Shown piece after piece: positions 1-12,361 of a stretch of 64,000 bases of DNA. Where the stretch lies: contig JAHRBS010000014.1 in the NCBI GenBank assembly GCA_024305745.1, positions 2,487,501-2,551,500 of the forward strand, in the 5' to 3' direction. Position numbers and translations under genes: made by a program. The stretch is from Polyporus tsugae (lineage: Eukaryota; Basidiomycota; Agaricomycetes; Polyporales; Polyporaceae). Position 1 is the stretch's first letter. Each line of letters starts with the position of its first letter. Below the pieces are notes generated by a model. The model was given only the letters and a program-made list of their open reading frames with translations, was not told where the DNA came from and did no database searches.

Positions 1-404
1 GTCTCCTCCCGCGAGGCATGGTATAAACTCTCTCGTGTCCGGAGATGGACCACGACCCACCCTTCTCCCGTCAACGCCGCAGGTCTTTCTCCATTGCCCC
101 CCACTCCGCTTGCGGCCACGTTCGCTTTCCCCCGGCTATCCAACCTCTATCGACCTTCTTCTACTCTCGCGACGCGATGTCGGTTATCCGCGACATGTAC
201 ATATCATATTTGGGGCCGCAACTGCTCGATGACCTCACCAAGATCATCCGCAAGTCACACCATCCTTGCGGCTCGCGTTCCCCCCGATCTACGTACTCCA
301 GCTCGTCTCCGGCTGCTCACAGCTCCGACGCATGTGTGGGAGGCGTTCCGGGGTTACCTTCGCGAACTGCAGTCACGAGTCCGCCGGCGATTACGTCTAC
401 CGCG
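1..404. other. Left edge, no gene recognised
   Basis: Several short open frames cross this stretch on both strands, but none shows a motif I recognise or a consistent exon structure. It lies upstream of the decayed hydrolase and may contain its lost N-terminal leader or promoter. Confidence 0.4.
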
Positions 405-405
405 A

Positions 406-455
406 GTGCACTTCGCCGAAGCGGACGCGGGTGCACTTCGCCGAAGCGGACGCGG
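406..455. repeat. 25-bp tandem duplication
   Basis: The unit GTGCACTTCGCCGAAGCGGA plus five more bases occurs twice head to tail, at 406-430 and 431-455, with no difference between copies. Because 25 is not a multiple of three, it shifts any frame running through it. It lies just 5' of the first recognisable hydrolase codons. Confidence 0.9.
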
Positions 456-504
456 GTGCGGAGAAGGCGTGGTTGAACGCGCGATGCGAGAAGGGGGTGC
501 GCAA

Positions 505-2077
505 GATGGCGCTTCGGGACTTCGTTTGTTCAGAGTGCTCGAGTCTGCTTCGAGAGTATAGACCATCGAGGATGCTATTCAAGTCAGTGATCACGTTCAT
601 TTCTGCTTGCCTCCTAAAGTATGGACGATTTGGCTAGTAGGCATCTACAGACCGCATATGGCGCGTATGGGGTTTTTTCTAAGGTCGACAGAATAGTGTA
701 TGATAGGTTAGGTGTGTTGTTCTCCGTGGACGGATATTGGTGTCTGACTCGAGCGGTCAGGAAGCTAATCCGGCTCCTGGACGGAGGAAAAATGTGAGTC
801 CCTTGCCATGGACGTTTTGCCTGACCGACGCTGATCGACCACGAACCTTAAGTTCACTGGATTTTGCGCCGCCTGAAGACGAACGATACCTACTGGACGA
901 TACCCCAATCATTTGAACATTTCATGGCATGACGGGAGGTGAGATAGCACCTTCGACTTGCTTGGAAATATGTCCTAATAGGGATTCGAACTCCAGGCTC
1001 GAGCGAAGCCTATGTGCGATGTACCATCCTCGCACCTACCTCAGCCTGCGCACACGGAGGTTTGGGCTACCGGGCTGTTGTCGTCAACTACCAAGGGTGC
1101 GCAGGTACACCTGTACCGAGCGGGAAGCTATACCACTGCGGCAGCACAGACGATGCGCGACAGGCGCTAATGTACATATCACACCGACCCCAAGGCGAAG
1201 CTGATCGGGCCCGGTTTCTCGCTGGCGCAAGCATGCTTGTGAGGTACCTCATGCAGGAAGGTGAACGGAGTAGACTTGTTGCCGTTTGCGTGCTTGCATA
1301 CGTACGTCCTTCTCATCCACCCCACCTCATCTGCTTCGCACCTCATATGCCTGCCGACAGCCATGGGACTTGCACTCCGCCAGCTACAAGTGAGCCCTCA
1401 CCTCGCACCCCCCATCGCACCCTCGAACCATAACAATAAATCATCAGGTTGTCCAACAACACATGGGTCGACCGGATGTACTCTCACATGCTCGCGGACA
1501 ACAGGGAGCTTTTAAAGACAAGTTCGCTCGGAATCTGAAGCTCACCATTGCCTTCTCCTACCTCATCTCCCTCCCCGCGCCGACGCTCTTGGACTTCGAC
1601 GCCTACTACGCCTGCGAGGGATGATACCTCCGTGCCTAATGGAGCAGCCTCATGCTGGCGCGCACAAGGCGACTTCTATCGATTTGAGCATCGAGCCACA
1701 CAGCTCTCACGGACGTGCACGTCCCTCTGCTCGCAATCAACGTAGGCGACGATCCGATCGTGCACACTGGCGACCTCCCTACCAACATCCGCGGCAATCC
1801 ACTCGTCACCCCCGTAGTGGTGCGCGGTCGCGACCACCTGGGGTGGTTTGCATCGTCGCGACGGCGTGCCCGGTGGGTCCGGATTCCGGTGTTGGAGTGG
1901 CTGCATGCGGTGGGGCAGGACCTCGTCGTCAATCATCCGGAGGGTGAAGCTCTGCCCATTTCCGTATGCGAGCGGGAGGGGTTTCTGTGCGGCGGGGGCT
2001 TGGGTGCAGTGGTGGAGGGAAGTTCTGCGGGCGAGCGTTCCGGGCGCGACGGCTGGGTTCTGAAGCCTGGTGCATAA
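505..2077 (+). pseudogene. YheT/EMB8-like alpha/beta hydrolase, decayed
   Basis: Successive fragments keep the order of the fungal YheT/EMB8 family of alpha/beta-hydrolases. They are an N-terminal piece with LREYRPS (about 505-570), HLQTAYGAYGVFSKVDRIVY (about 645-705), SLDFAPPEDE, HGMTGG followed by an intron-like gap, GLGYRAVVVNYQGCAG (about 1060-1110), STDDARQALMYISHR, CPWDL after a possible intron near 1300-1360, and the C-terminal ASSHTALTDVHVPLLAINVG and GRDHLGWF (about 1690-1850). The frame changes repeatedly. There is a TGA soon after LLDDTPII, and the frame also shifts near 1517 and 1620-1700. The nucleophile segment (GxSxGAN in relatives) reads FLAGASMLVRYL, so the usual GFSLGAN is lost. 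Family members act on medium-chain esters or lipids; this copy is unlikely to make an enzyme. The family call is strong. The exact number of lesions depends on intron placement. Confidence 0.82.
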
Positions 2078-2482
2078 CATTTGACTGTACCATACATGTT
2101 ATACTACCGCGCGGGACGCAGATGATTCGCGGGCTGACGGTGAAGGCGTTCGAGGTCGTATCTTCAGAGTGTTCACGTTTATCACGACTGGCTGGCCTTC
2201 GCATTGCAAAGTGTATTCTACTACACGCTACCGCGGGGCAGGGGGCCACGGCGAGCACGAGAGATGATACATTCAAATCGGCGACGTAGAATACAACATA
2301 GTACTGAGACAACAACGAACGACAGTCTAGGGATGCGGTTGTATAAAGTTGAAAGGATTGTGAGGTAAAGGAGGGTATTGTGATGCAGACCTGCTGTATC
2401 GTGGACGGTGCTCCTGTCCGCATCGTTCGTCGTGAGAATGAAACCTCGGTCTTAACGGGAATATCAATACACACCAGCTTTT

Positions 2483-4129
2483 TTACGCTTCATAACGCGC
2501 TTTGAGCTCGAAGGTCTCTATGTCCTTGTCGAACCCCCGTCCGTTATACTCGTCATCCAGGGTCCACTGCGATGGTATATCGGAGATTCCTTCCGTCCAT
2601 TCTGTTGTGAGAATCCCTCTCGTGGCTCGGGCTCCTTGATCTGCGTCGCTCGTTTGTGCGCCGACCTTGGCGAGCTCGAGGATGAAGCGTGACAAGAAGA
2701 CCGTGATGAGGCTAGCGTTCTGCGACGTCAGACACCATTAAAACGGCAGCAAGTGGCAGGATCACTAACGCATCTCTGAACACGGAAACTGTGGAAAAGA
2801 AGGGGTTGTTTTCAGATCGGAACTTGATGCATTAGAGCAATTGTCAGATAACAAATTGCGAAGAGAGAGGAGGACGCCATTTTACCACAGTCAATACATG
2901 AGAAACAATGTGGAGGACAGTCCCCACTCTGTCACAAATGTGAGAGGGTGGCTTTCTTGGAAAATATGGGTCCTTACGAAAAGCATATAACTCCTGCACG
3001 AAAATATCAGAACGAAGTCTGACACCCTTCATCTGCAATTGGGCTCACCGTTTTCGTACAGCACACCGGGGAGGGAAGCTGGACGATTCGCTCTTTTGGA
3101 TGAGAGCCATGCTCGGTAACTTGTCCGGAAAGTTAAAGCGAGGACTATAGCTTCCGCGAATATATTGACTGGCCGAGAAACGTTCACTACTGCAAAGGGA
3201 GGCAGTTGAGTTTGAAAAAGACCCAAAAAATAACAGAGATGATTACTGCATATCAGGGAGCGTCAGAAGCCATCAATGTTTCGACACGGACGAAAACTCG
3301 CCAGTCCGCGACCACTGCGCCCACGTCAGCCCATCTGTACATGTTGACGCAGGTGGGAGCCGTCGTTGCAACGTACGTCGGTACGCTTCCAATTATTAAC
3401 ACCTATTGAACATTACATTAGTAGAGATGATCGCCCGCTATCCATGAATGTCCGCACCAAGCTTGGAGAAGCGAATGAAAGACTGCAAATGAACACTAGC
3501 AACCCGACGAATGCGTTACTGGACGACAGTGCATATGCTCTCCATCCTAAGAAGACTGAAGATTTTATGTAAGACATAGTTCAAGTTGAAAACCAGACTA
3601 GACAAGAGACGCACTTGCCCAGCTGAGATATGGAATCACAACAATAATGGCATTGATGCGGTTGAACGTTCCACACCTTGCCACAGCGTATGAGCCTCAG
3701 TTTAGACCATATACGGACAATCGCTTACATCTGCGGTTCAATAACGTGAAAAGATGGCGTGGACAGTAACGCAAAACAACTCTCACCTCAGGGGACATGA
3801 AGGCGTAAGATATTGAGTTTAAGATGAGACCTGCGACTTCGACATGCCGAAGCACCACGAATAAGATACTCATACGAGCGCGCCCGCGAGCCCATATGTA
3901 CGCCAACTCAAGATCAGCTGTTTGGCATGTTTCATACAGCAACAACGCTTGAAGTATGTCAAGCTATTGACGGCTAAACACATAACTGGAACACTCACCT
4001 ATCGCAGCAAGCGTACACGCTTGTTGGACGAAACTAGCAGTGAGTCAGTAACAAAAACCACATGTCATCTTACAGGACTCACGCGACCTGAGCTGCAGTT
4101 ACCTCCTCGCGGATGAAAGTTGACGACAT
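2483..4129 (-). CDS. DUF6533-type multi-pass membrane protein
   Basis: On the minus strand the pieces read in the order expected for basidiomycete DUF6533 proteins. A possible start is at 4129 (MSSTFIREEV), and two short exons follow. The DUF6533 core is at about 3945-3780 (LLYETCQTADLELAYIWARG, then MSILFVVLRHVEVAGLILN). A late membrane segment is at about 3185-3050 (NIFAEAIVLALTF), and the C-terminal exon LITVFLSRFILELAKVG runs to the TGA-free tail ending ARYEA at 2483. Members are fungal 7TM-like proteins of unknown function. The C-terminal tail is acidic and soluble. The middle exons (about 3240-3700) could not be placed, so the gene may be intact or damaged there. A similar gene lies at 18.0-19.5 kb. 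Confidence 0.68.
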
Positions 4130-5130
4130 CGAGAGGATGAGTAGAGGATACCGGGTCGGGCTGATGGGGTGATGAGAGACGCGGTGCCTCGAGAAGGTCA
4201 CACTATTTCACTCGTATTTGAAAGGACGCATTACGGTGGAACAAAGTTTCCGCGGTAGAGCGGAATCCTGGCCTGAGAACAGTTATCCCACGTCCGGCCG
4301 GGGGTGTGATAACAACCGTCATGAGAAGAGGCCGTTGCGGGGTTACACGATTGGTCATCACACAATGGGAGCTTCTCTCGTGATCATCTGTGATCGCTAC
4401 TTACATAGCCATGGCATCGGGGAAGTTGCCCTTCAATTGACACCAACCTGGGTAAATTTAAGCACCCAGGCAAAACACGACACCTGTTGAATGGTACGAA
4501 ACCATGACATGCACATATGACTGGCAGAGGAGCCGAGATACAGTACGTGTCGGTCCCAGCAGGTAGACTTCACCTCTCTCGAATTGGATTTGGATTGATA
4601 CCGTCGTGCCGTGGTGTTTTCTGCAGTACCATGTGGGCGGAGATGTGGACACGCGTTAGTATCGGACGTACTTACCCTACTATGATAGCTGTAGGTACGT
4701 ATGCTCGATATCGACGTTGGTGATGGCAGTACGAGCGGTCCGAGGGAAAAGCAAGTTCGAGGTTGAGGATCTGAATCGATTGCCAAATCGATCTGGTTCG
4801 GTTAAAGACAACGGGACTAAGCGCCAATATCTTCCACTGCACGTCATTGCGTCCCATCACCGTTCACGCCAGCGACTTGACTTCACCAAGGGTTCTGTTC
4901 CCCTCGAATACCGCCTCAGACGTGCCCGTATCCAAAAGCTTGCGCTACCGCAGACATACTGAAGCCGACTAATCTGGAAATTGTCTGCGAAGAGCGTCGT
5001 ATATAGGCTCGGCATCGCCCACTGCAAGTAAGTTACCGCAGCCGTGGCCTTCGCCGACCACTTCGACGCCTGTCTTTCAGAGACGCCATCTTCCTTTGCC
5101 CCCTGCTGTCTTTCCACTGAGGTCTGCCCT
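4130..5130. other. Intergenic, divergent promoter region
   Basis: About 1 kb between the divergent DUF6533 and GMC genes. No open frame here shows family motifs. It must hold the promoters of both genes, but I see no clear TATA box. Confidence 0.5.
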
Positions 5131-7940
5131 ATGGGTCAAGTCGCTTCAGGTTCACCAGCAAGCTCTCCTCGGCTCATTGCAGTACCTGGCCCATTACCAC
5201 CAGGTGAACCCAAACCATGGCCCACATATGACTACATCATAGTCGGGGGAGGTTCGTCCGCAGATGACATGTTTATGGTGAAGCTGGAGGCTTACAGGTC
5301 TGCCTGTAGGTACAGCAGGCTGCGTGCTTGCGGCAAGGCTATCAGAGGATCCACGGACCACGGTCTTGCTCATTGAAGCCGGCCAGAAGTGCGTACCATG
5401 ATTATATGCGTGTTCTCCTGCCCGTGACACTTCCGTAGCTTCCAAGGCGCTATCCCTACCAAGATTCCGTTCTCGTTCTCCAACATCTTCAGGACAGCCC
5501 TTGACTGGAACACGTACACCGTGTATGCGCTTTAATCGCTATTATCCGTGCATCGCTCACTTTCAGGGCAGTCCTCAGAGAGGTTTGAATGGCAGGGAGA
5601 CGTATTGGCCGCGGGGAAAGGTTTTGGGAGGGACTAGGTGCGTTTCTCCTCTCATCTCGCTTTCTTTGCACCGTTTCATTCGGCATTTTCTACCCAGCTC
5701 AACAAATGCCTTGATCTACCATCGATGCTCTCCCTCAGGTAAGCATGATTGAATCTACGAATGGCATGTTTGTAACCCCAATTCCAGATTTCGACGAATG
5801 GGTCGCACTTGGAGCGGATGGCTGGTCGTATAACGACCTCAACCCGTTCGTACATGTTTCATGAGGTCATCTCCGTAAAAGGACCATCACCCTCCTTACC
5901 CTCCGCACCCTCCGCAGGTACTTCCTGAAGGGAGAGAAGTTCCATTCGAGCTCCAAGCATCCCAGGGTGAATCCCGCCAACCACGGGGCGTTCGGGCCTC
6001 GCAAGACGGGCTTCCCTTCCGAGACTGCAGTGAGCGCGAATGCACGATTTAGTACTTGTTTGGCTCTGACGTCTATTCAGCCAATCAATGATTACGTCAT
6101 CGAATCGTGCAGGGAGTTGGGCCTGAGGAACATCGAGTAAGCACCCTCGAGACGCGGATCCGCCCACAATAATCCACTGATTCGCATTGCAGCGACATCA
6201 ATGCGGGTCAAGGTTCACTTGGAGTCACCAAGCTGACCGGAACTCTCGACTCAGATGGCAGGAGTATGTTTGGTCTTTCGTCTCCAGGTTGGATTTGTAC
6301 TCAGTAAATTAACGACAGGAAGCTCCACTGCGACAGCATACCTCACCGACAAGGTCCTGAGTCGTCTTAACCTGACCGTCGCTGTGGAGATCACGATCCA
6401 GAAATTGGTCTTCTCTGACGTCGTGACCTCTCCCGGGCAGCCCCCGCGCGTGATCGGAGTTCAGATGGCCTCGTCGCGAAATGCACAGATCTATTGCTGC
6501 GGAGCGAACAAAGAGGTCATCCTCTGCGCGGGCACTGTTGGCACGCCGCAGCTGCTGATGCTCTCCGGGGTGGGCCCCGCGGAGGACCTCCAGAAGCTGG
6601 GCATCCCCGTCGTGAAGCACGTGCCTGCGGTTGGGCGGAATGTCATCGACGTGCGTCTTCGGTCCCTTCTCTTTCTTGCATCCCGCCCAGATTCTGACGG
6701 TTATGAGGTCTGGCATTTCATCTACATTATAGCACATTTCATCTGGCCCGATTCCATTCCGCACGAAGCCGGGCTTGACGTACGACTTACTCAGGGGCTC
6801 TTGCTCGGCTTCGCTCGAGTTCTTGAAGTGGCGACTGTTTGGGACAGGCCCGCTCTCCTCGATGGTCTACTCGTCGACCGCGTTCGTCCGGTCCACGGAT
6901 CCTCGGTGCGTCTCGCCTCTCCCCCCGGGCGCCACACCATCACGCTGGCTGACATTCACGTTCGTGACGCACCCTGCAGATTGCCGTACTACACTAACGG
7001 GCGCGCCGGAGCGCCCGTCAACGACCGTTCCTCAGGTCCCCACGCGCCTGACCTGGAGCTCGTTTGGGTGCCGCAGGCAGCGTTTGCAGACGGGTTCCAG
7101 AAGCCCAGCGAGAACACGAGCGGGGTGACTTTTGCGGCGGTGGCGCTCAAGCCCGAGAGCAGGGGCCGGATCACGCTCAAGTCGAACGACGCGTTCGACA
7201 CGCCGAACATCGACCCCCAGTGCGTTCCTTTGCGTGCTTCTCCGCGACTCGACTCGACACTAATGTGGTGTGACAGGTATCTGTCGACGGAGAGCGACAT
7301 GAACGTGCTCGTGCGCGGCGTGCGGCTACTCCTGAAGCTCGCGCACACGGACCCGGTCGCGTCGAAGCTGAACTTAAAGCCTCGCGGGATCAATGCATCG
7401 AGCCCATGGTGGCCCGGCGTAGCCGACCCGAATAAGGTATGTTTGGATGCCCACTGGGTCCATTCGCGGATGCAGTGCCTCATTGCCGCTCACACATCGG
7501 TTGCTTTGTAGCTCACAGACCATGAGATTAAGGAGATGCTGCGCCGCACGGCTCTCCCGGCCTGGCACCCGGTACGTCCGTTCTCGTCATCTGCTTCTCC
7601 TGTCTCGCACTGACAATTGCACTTGCATATGATTATTGGCTCTTCCCTTCTGGCCGACCACCGCCACTACGCCGCATTGCGTCGTGCTTCCATACCTCCA
7701 TGCTTCCATACCTACCGACGCATGCGCACCGCCGGACAGGTCTCGTCTGCGCGCATGGGCAAGTCACCCCAGGACAGCGTCGTAGACCCGAGCCTCCGCG
7801 TGCACGGCATCGTCGGCCTGCGCTGCGTTGACGCATCCGTGTTCCCGACGCAGGTGTCGGGCCACCCGTGCGCGGTCGTTGTCGCTATGGCGGAGAAGGC
7901 GGCGGACATGATCAAGGCGTCGGCCGCCTCGCGCATGTAA
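5131..7940 (+). CDS. GMC oxidoreductase, FAD-dependent alcohol oxidase/dehydrogenase type
   Basis: Fifteen exons can be joined with every junction in phase: 5131-5251, 5310-5388, 5439-5520, 5567-5637, 5698-5738, 5788-5845, 5918-6029, 6081-6136, 6193-6263, 6319-6650, 6733-6906, 6980-7219, 7277-7436, 7512-7571 and 7740-7940. The FAD dinucleotide fold reads YDYIIVGGGTAGCVLAARL, split by intron 1. GMC signature 1 is PRGKVLGGTSSTNALIYH. Signature 2 follows GANKEVILCAGTVGTPQLLM. The catalytic His lies in AWHPVSSARMG and the second active-site His in VSGHPCAVVVAMAEKA. Such flavoenzymes oxidise alcohols or sugars at the expense of O2 or quinones and often supply H2O2 to wood decay. No signal peptide is seen in the first 35 residues, so an intracellular site is likely. 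The substrate class cannot be told from motifs. Confidence 0.92.
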
Positions 7941-9711
7941 GCTCTCCTCGCTCTATCTTGCTATTGTTCTCGCTCTCTCGCCTGCTGGCCATGGTCTCTG
8001 TTATGGATTTGGATGACTGGCTCGTACTCTCTTGTGGACTGCATTGCAGCGTTTTAATGTTTCGCTTTCGTTTGTCGCTCTCTGGTTTCCTCTCTGCCCC
8101 ACGCCTTTCATGCACCGCACGCTTGTTATGACCTGTATTCGGCTTGCATCTTGGACCATCTTCCTCGCTCTACCGCTATCGTTCATGCCTGATGACTGCC
8201 ATGACCCTCGCGATACCGTCGTGCATTTCCGGATGAGATGTTAGAATACTCAGTACCTATACCTGCGATATACCACCTCCTGTTATGTTATATCTTGACA
8301 CCTGCTGTCCTCTGACATCCGCTGTGTCCTTCTCCCGCCATTCGGCTTTTGGACTGACCGTGCAGTATGAACTGATCCAGGTCACTCCCGTGCGCTCTCG
8401 CGGCGAACTGAACCGAACCCGGGTTCTGAGCGCTGGTCAGCGAACCGGTACGTGTACACTTGCATTACAATTAATTCCTGCTCCCCGCTGGCTTCTTCGG
8501 AGCTCCGACCATGACTTCGATTTCCCAAGGCTGTTCTCGTCTACGTCCGGGCGGCCTGTTCGTGTACAGCTTGCGTCTTCCGTTCTTCCTCCGCACGTTC
8601 GATAGCCCTGCTGCCCTACTTCGCCGTGATGCATAATCTACATATCAAGGTGCGCGCGCGGGAAGGCCTGTTGTATGGAGTCTCGACTATCATACACAGC
8701 GATATCTCGGCGACTTTTGCGCTCAGCAAGACGTACCCGAGAACCACTCGGCATATGCAACCCCAGGCCCAGGCGAAGTTACTGTATGACTGACTGTATT
8801 GCTGCATTGGTCTCGTCGCCGCCTGCGCAGCCCGTTTGGTGCGCCACCCCTGTCTATCTATCTCCCGCTGCCTCCATGTCTGCCCTGTCCGACGTCCATC
8901 TGAATATGTTGCTCGTTGTCTGCGCCATTTGCGACCCGAAGATGGAGGTGCGGCTTGAGCTTGAGGGAGGGACCTGCGCTGCCCCCGCCGGACGTTCGAA
9001 TTCTAGTGGCAGCTGATTCGGATAAGGGTCGGGTGGGTCGCGAATATTTGAGTGGCACCATTGCGGCGTGCTCGGTCGCATGGACACGCTGTACGTACGT
9101 ACCGTACTCCAGCGCAGCCCCGTCGTGTGTCTTCGGGTGAGTCGGGATTGGCCCGGGGGCACGTCTGCTTGCCGGATGCGGGGGACGTGCGCACAGGCTC
9201 CCCCTTCCGAATTCATTTTGGATTTCGACGGGAATTCTGCACGCCGGTCGAAGCTTGCGGCCTTATTTGGGTGCGGGTGCGCCGCGCTGACGCCCTGATC
9301 AGACGTCCCCGGGGAAAACAGAAGGGCGTCGGAATGATGAGAAGACGAAGAAGCAGCAGGAGAAGTGGGAGAAGACGAGCTGGAGGAGATGGTGCGGCTC
9401 GATGCATGCGCATGCCGTGCGTGAGGTTCTGGGGTGCGCCTCCTGCATGCATGGTTTCCGGCTGGGCTGACGGCTCGGAACTCTTAATGGGATATCATGG
9501 AATTCAGCCAGCAGGCTACAGCAGCACAGGCTGCGGTGACGGATTCAACATGCCGCAGCGCCTCGATATCCGCACAGAGTGCACCGAGGGCTGAGGGCAG
9601 CCTCTCAACACCCAAGGCGCGCCGCCGGACGCGCCGCGGCGAGTAGGCGGACCACATCTGGCAGATGGAGAACGATATGTCACTGGGGATAAGCCAACTT
9701 TTCCACGTCAT

Positions 9712-9907
9712 GGAAAGTCGATGGATAGCCTCCTGAATTGGACCCTTTCCATCAAAATTTCACAGTAACGGAAAGGCTTTGGAAAGGCGCCAATCTAGAG
9801 CCCGGAAAGGCTCATGGACCTATTGCGCCCGAGGAAAGGCCCTTTTGCAAAGACTTTCCGTCGCGGTGAAAGATCTAGGAAATGTTCATCATTTCTATAG
9901 GCTTTCC
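9712..9907. repeat. Cluster of GGAAAG/CTTTCC motifs
   Basis: Eight copies of GGAAAG or its complement lie within 196 bp: 9712, 9745, 9770, 9781, 9804, 9833, 9854 and 9902. Four of these are the heptamer GGAAAGG. Spacing is irregular, so this is not a simple tandem satellite. Confidence 0.8.
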
Positions 9908-10726
9908 TCGCTGCAGAAAAGTTCATTTCTTCGCAGTGTGTGGTTCGCGACTCGCGCGCCACGGTTACGGTGGTGGGAGGAAACTACACGTTGACGCGTT
10001 CTGATCGTTCCCAGGTCTATTCCGTGGGTATGCACCTTACGAGACGAGAACTCGGTGCCACCTGCCACTGATGTCCACTCGCCTCGATTCGCATTGAGCG
10101 CTCCGCGAGGCGGACACCTCGGGAGATCTTTCAGGGGGGCGGGGGCACGAGGCATCAAACATTCCTCCGCGTCGGGGAGGGCCTCCGAGGGCGCGGTCGT
10201 GCGGCGTGCGCGCATGGATGCTCGGGGCCCGATGCTGCGCAGTGCGTATGTAGGTGGAGTGCGCGCCGTACGGTATGTGCTCCCCCTCGGCCTTAGGGAT
10301 GCGCGTCATGGTTTCTTCACAGGTTGAAGTAATGGTCGCGATGTTACAGCGTGTTTATGCCAGGGATATGACGTCCCCGACGTCGCGGAAGGACTCGGGA
10401 GGTGCGCACGCGTTCAATGCTATGTAATAATGTGAAAGCACTGATGTTATGCCCTCATACTCCAGTAAGCTTTGGACCACCCTGCAAGGGTGGGCCACCC
10501 CGAGGCTTAAGCGTGGTCATGCTCTGCTAAAGACATCGAACAGCCGCAGCGGCACCCCCGCGGAAGGCGATCGCGAAGGGTCGACATTTCGCACCGCGCC
10601 ATGGAAACATCGGCGGGTCCAGTACATACTGGAGTCTGGAGGGATGCGGCGTTTCACACGTCGATCGTCATAGTGCATGCGCATGACGCATGCAGAGCAC
10701 CTCCACATGCTTGCGTCGAGAGTAGA

Positions 10727-10756
10727 GGATGGAGGGTGGAGGGTGGAGGGTGAAGG
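10727..10756 (+). repeat. GGAGGGT short tandem repeat, G-rich
   Basis: The unit GGAGGGT is repeated about three times in a row, with a degenerate copy on each side. The three GGG runs plus flanking GG pairs could allow a G-quadruplex on the plus strand. Confidence 0.8.
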
Positions 10757-11120
10757 CGCGTCATGCGTCATTGTACGTTGTACTGTGTACTAACTAGTCT
10801 TAGTCTCGTTGTTTCTATGGTAGATGTGACAAGAATATGCAGGGGCGACGATGGGTGAACGGTGGAACTATGCTACAGTACAATTGTGAGGTAGATACAG
10901 TAGTAGGCGTCCGGGATGCGGTTGTAGGGCCGTGATACAGATGATGCACTGAACGGGATGGCTGCATGCACAGTGTACAGTGACGTCTCGGTTCCTAGGA
11001 GATATCGGGGCGTAGTAATGAGCCGCGCGTAGTGACCGTGGCGATGTAGTCATGTAAAAAGACATGCTCGGGCTCGCGAGATGTCAGTCCCTAAGCAGGC
11101 GGAATGGATAATGGATAGTC

Positions 11121-12361
11121 TTAGACTTCCTGGGTATCTGAGGGTGTGGGGCTAGGCTTAAACACCGTCATGGGGATAGAGTCCCCGTCGGGCTCGTCCA
11201 GCTGCTCCTCGACGGTGACGACCGCGAAGCGCGGCGAGGCCCGTGAACGCGCCATGGCCCCACCCGAGGCGGTGAACCCGGGCTGCACGTGCGGGTACTT
11301 GGTGCTCGTCGACCATATCGTCGCGAGGAGGACGCCGACGATGTCGACGTAGTTGCTGACCATGAGAACGTACGCCCCGTCGAGGAAGCCCGGGTTGCGG
11401 AAGGCCAGGACGAGCAGCGCAAGGTCGAGGATGACGGGGAAGACGAAGTTGGAGACGGAGATCCAGAACAGCGTCTTGAGTCGGTCGTAATATGAGACTG
11501 CGACGCACAGCCGTGAGCGATGAACAACCCAGCCTATGGGGCGGAGGGGGCACTGACTCTTGGTGGCTTCCGAGATGTTGGTATCGTTACTGACACCTGG
11601 TATACTGATAGTGCGACGGAGGGTCTGGCGCCCCTCCTTCAAACGAAGCAGGAAGAGGACAGAAGCAAAGCTGTAACGACGTCAGACAGCGACATTTGCG
11701 AGAGAGGATGGAAACCTACGCCGAGTCTACGAGCTGCAGCACCCAAGCAGCCTTCGGATATGGGCTTAACCAAGCCTCTTGGCCAGCCTCGAGCATGTTC
11801 TCTGGCCCATGATGCACGATCGCCCGTGTCCATTGGACGACGAACAAGATCTCGACGATCATCCGTGCGATCTTGATCACAGCTATGGGTACGTAGATCC
11901 CTGCTACGCACGCGGTAGATCGCAATTGCCTTGGATGGTACACGGCGACGACCCGCAGGAGCAACACGGTGTCTGCGAGCATGGGAACGAGAACCTCGAG
12001 ACAGGCGAAGGCGATGGAGAACCCCACTGGGACGGGCTTCGTGAGCATCGACCTGGTCTATATGGCCCTTCGTTAAGATGTCGGAGTGTGCTTCGCGAAA
12101 GATGGGACGGACCTGGATATAGATGTTGATCGCGCCTTCTAAGAACCCGAGGGCGATGATCAAAACATTAAGGATAAACAAAGGCCGCCGACGAAATGCA
12201 GGGTCGGAGAAGAAGAACAGGAGGACGGCGAGAGGAATGAGCGTGGCGGAACAGGCCGTCCCAATGAGGAGAAAATTGATCGAAGGATCAAGCGCCGCGA
12301 CGTAGTTCAGGCCGGGCGGGGGCGGGGTGAACACAGCGGCGGGGACGGAGGCGGAAGGCAT
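11121..12361 (-). CDS. 7TM receptor-like membrane protein, paralogue 1
   Basis: First of eight window members of one family. Exon 1 starts at 12361 (MPSASVPAAVF) and has TM1 LIPLAVLLFFF and TM2 RRPLFILNVLIIALGFLEG. The next exon (about 12048-11720) has TM3 LVPMLADTVLLLRVVAVY, TM4 IYVPIAVIKIARMIVEI and the motif AAWVLQLVDSA. A short exon carries FASVLFLLRLKEG. The last exon carries YYDRLKTLFWISVSNFVFPV and NYVDIVGVLLATIWS, then a soluble tail of about 60 residues ending SDTQEV at 11121. Seven hydrophobic segments plus a cytosolic-looking tail suggest a GPCR-like topology. I cannot attach a characterised family name. It is clearly divergent from the later, near-identical copies. Splice sites were checked only roughly. 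Confidence 0.8.

Larger units (their letters stand above)
7941..11120. other. Gene-poor interval
   Basis: About 3.2 kb with only short overlapping open frames and no family motif on either strand. Two local sequence features are listed separately: a GGAAAG-rich cluster (9712-9907) and a G-rich run (10727-10756). There is also a short perfect hairpin, CCACCCT-GCA-AGGGTGG, near 10478. Confidence 0.5.

Noticed and set aside
9250..9500. Arg-rich 180-residue frame near 9052-9594
   Set aside because: Basic low-complexity reading of a GAAGA/GGAG-rich stretch; no start context, motif or intron pattern.
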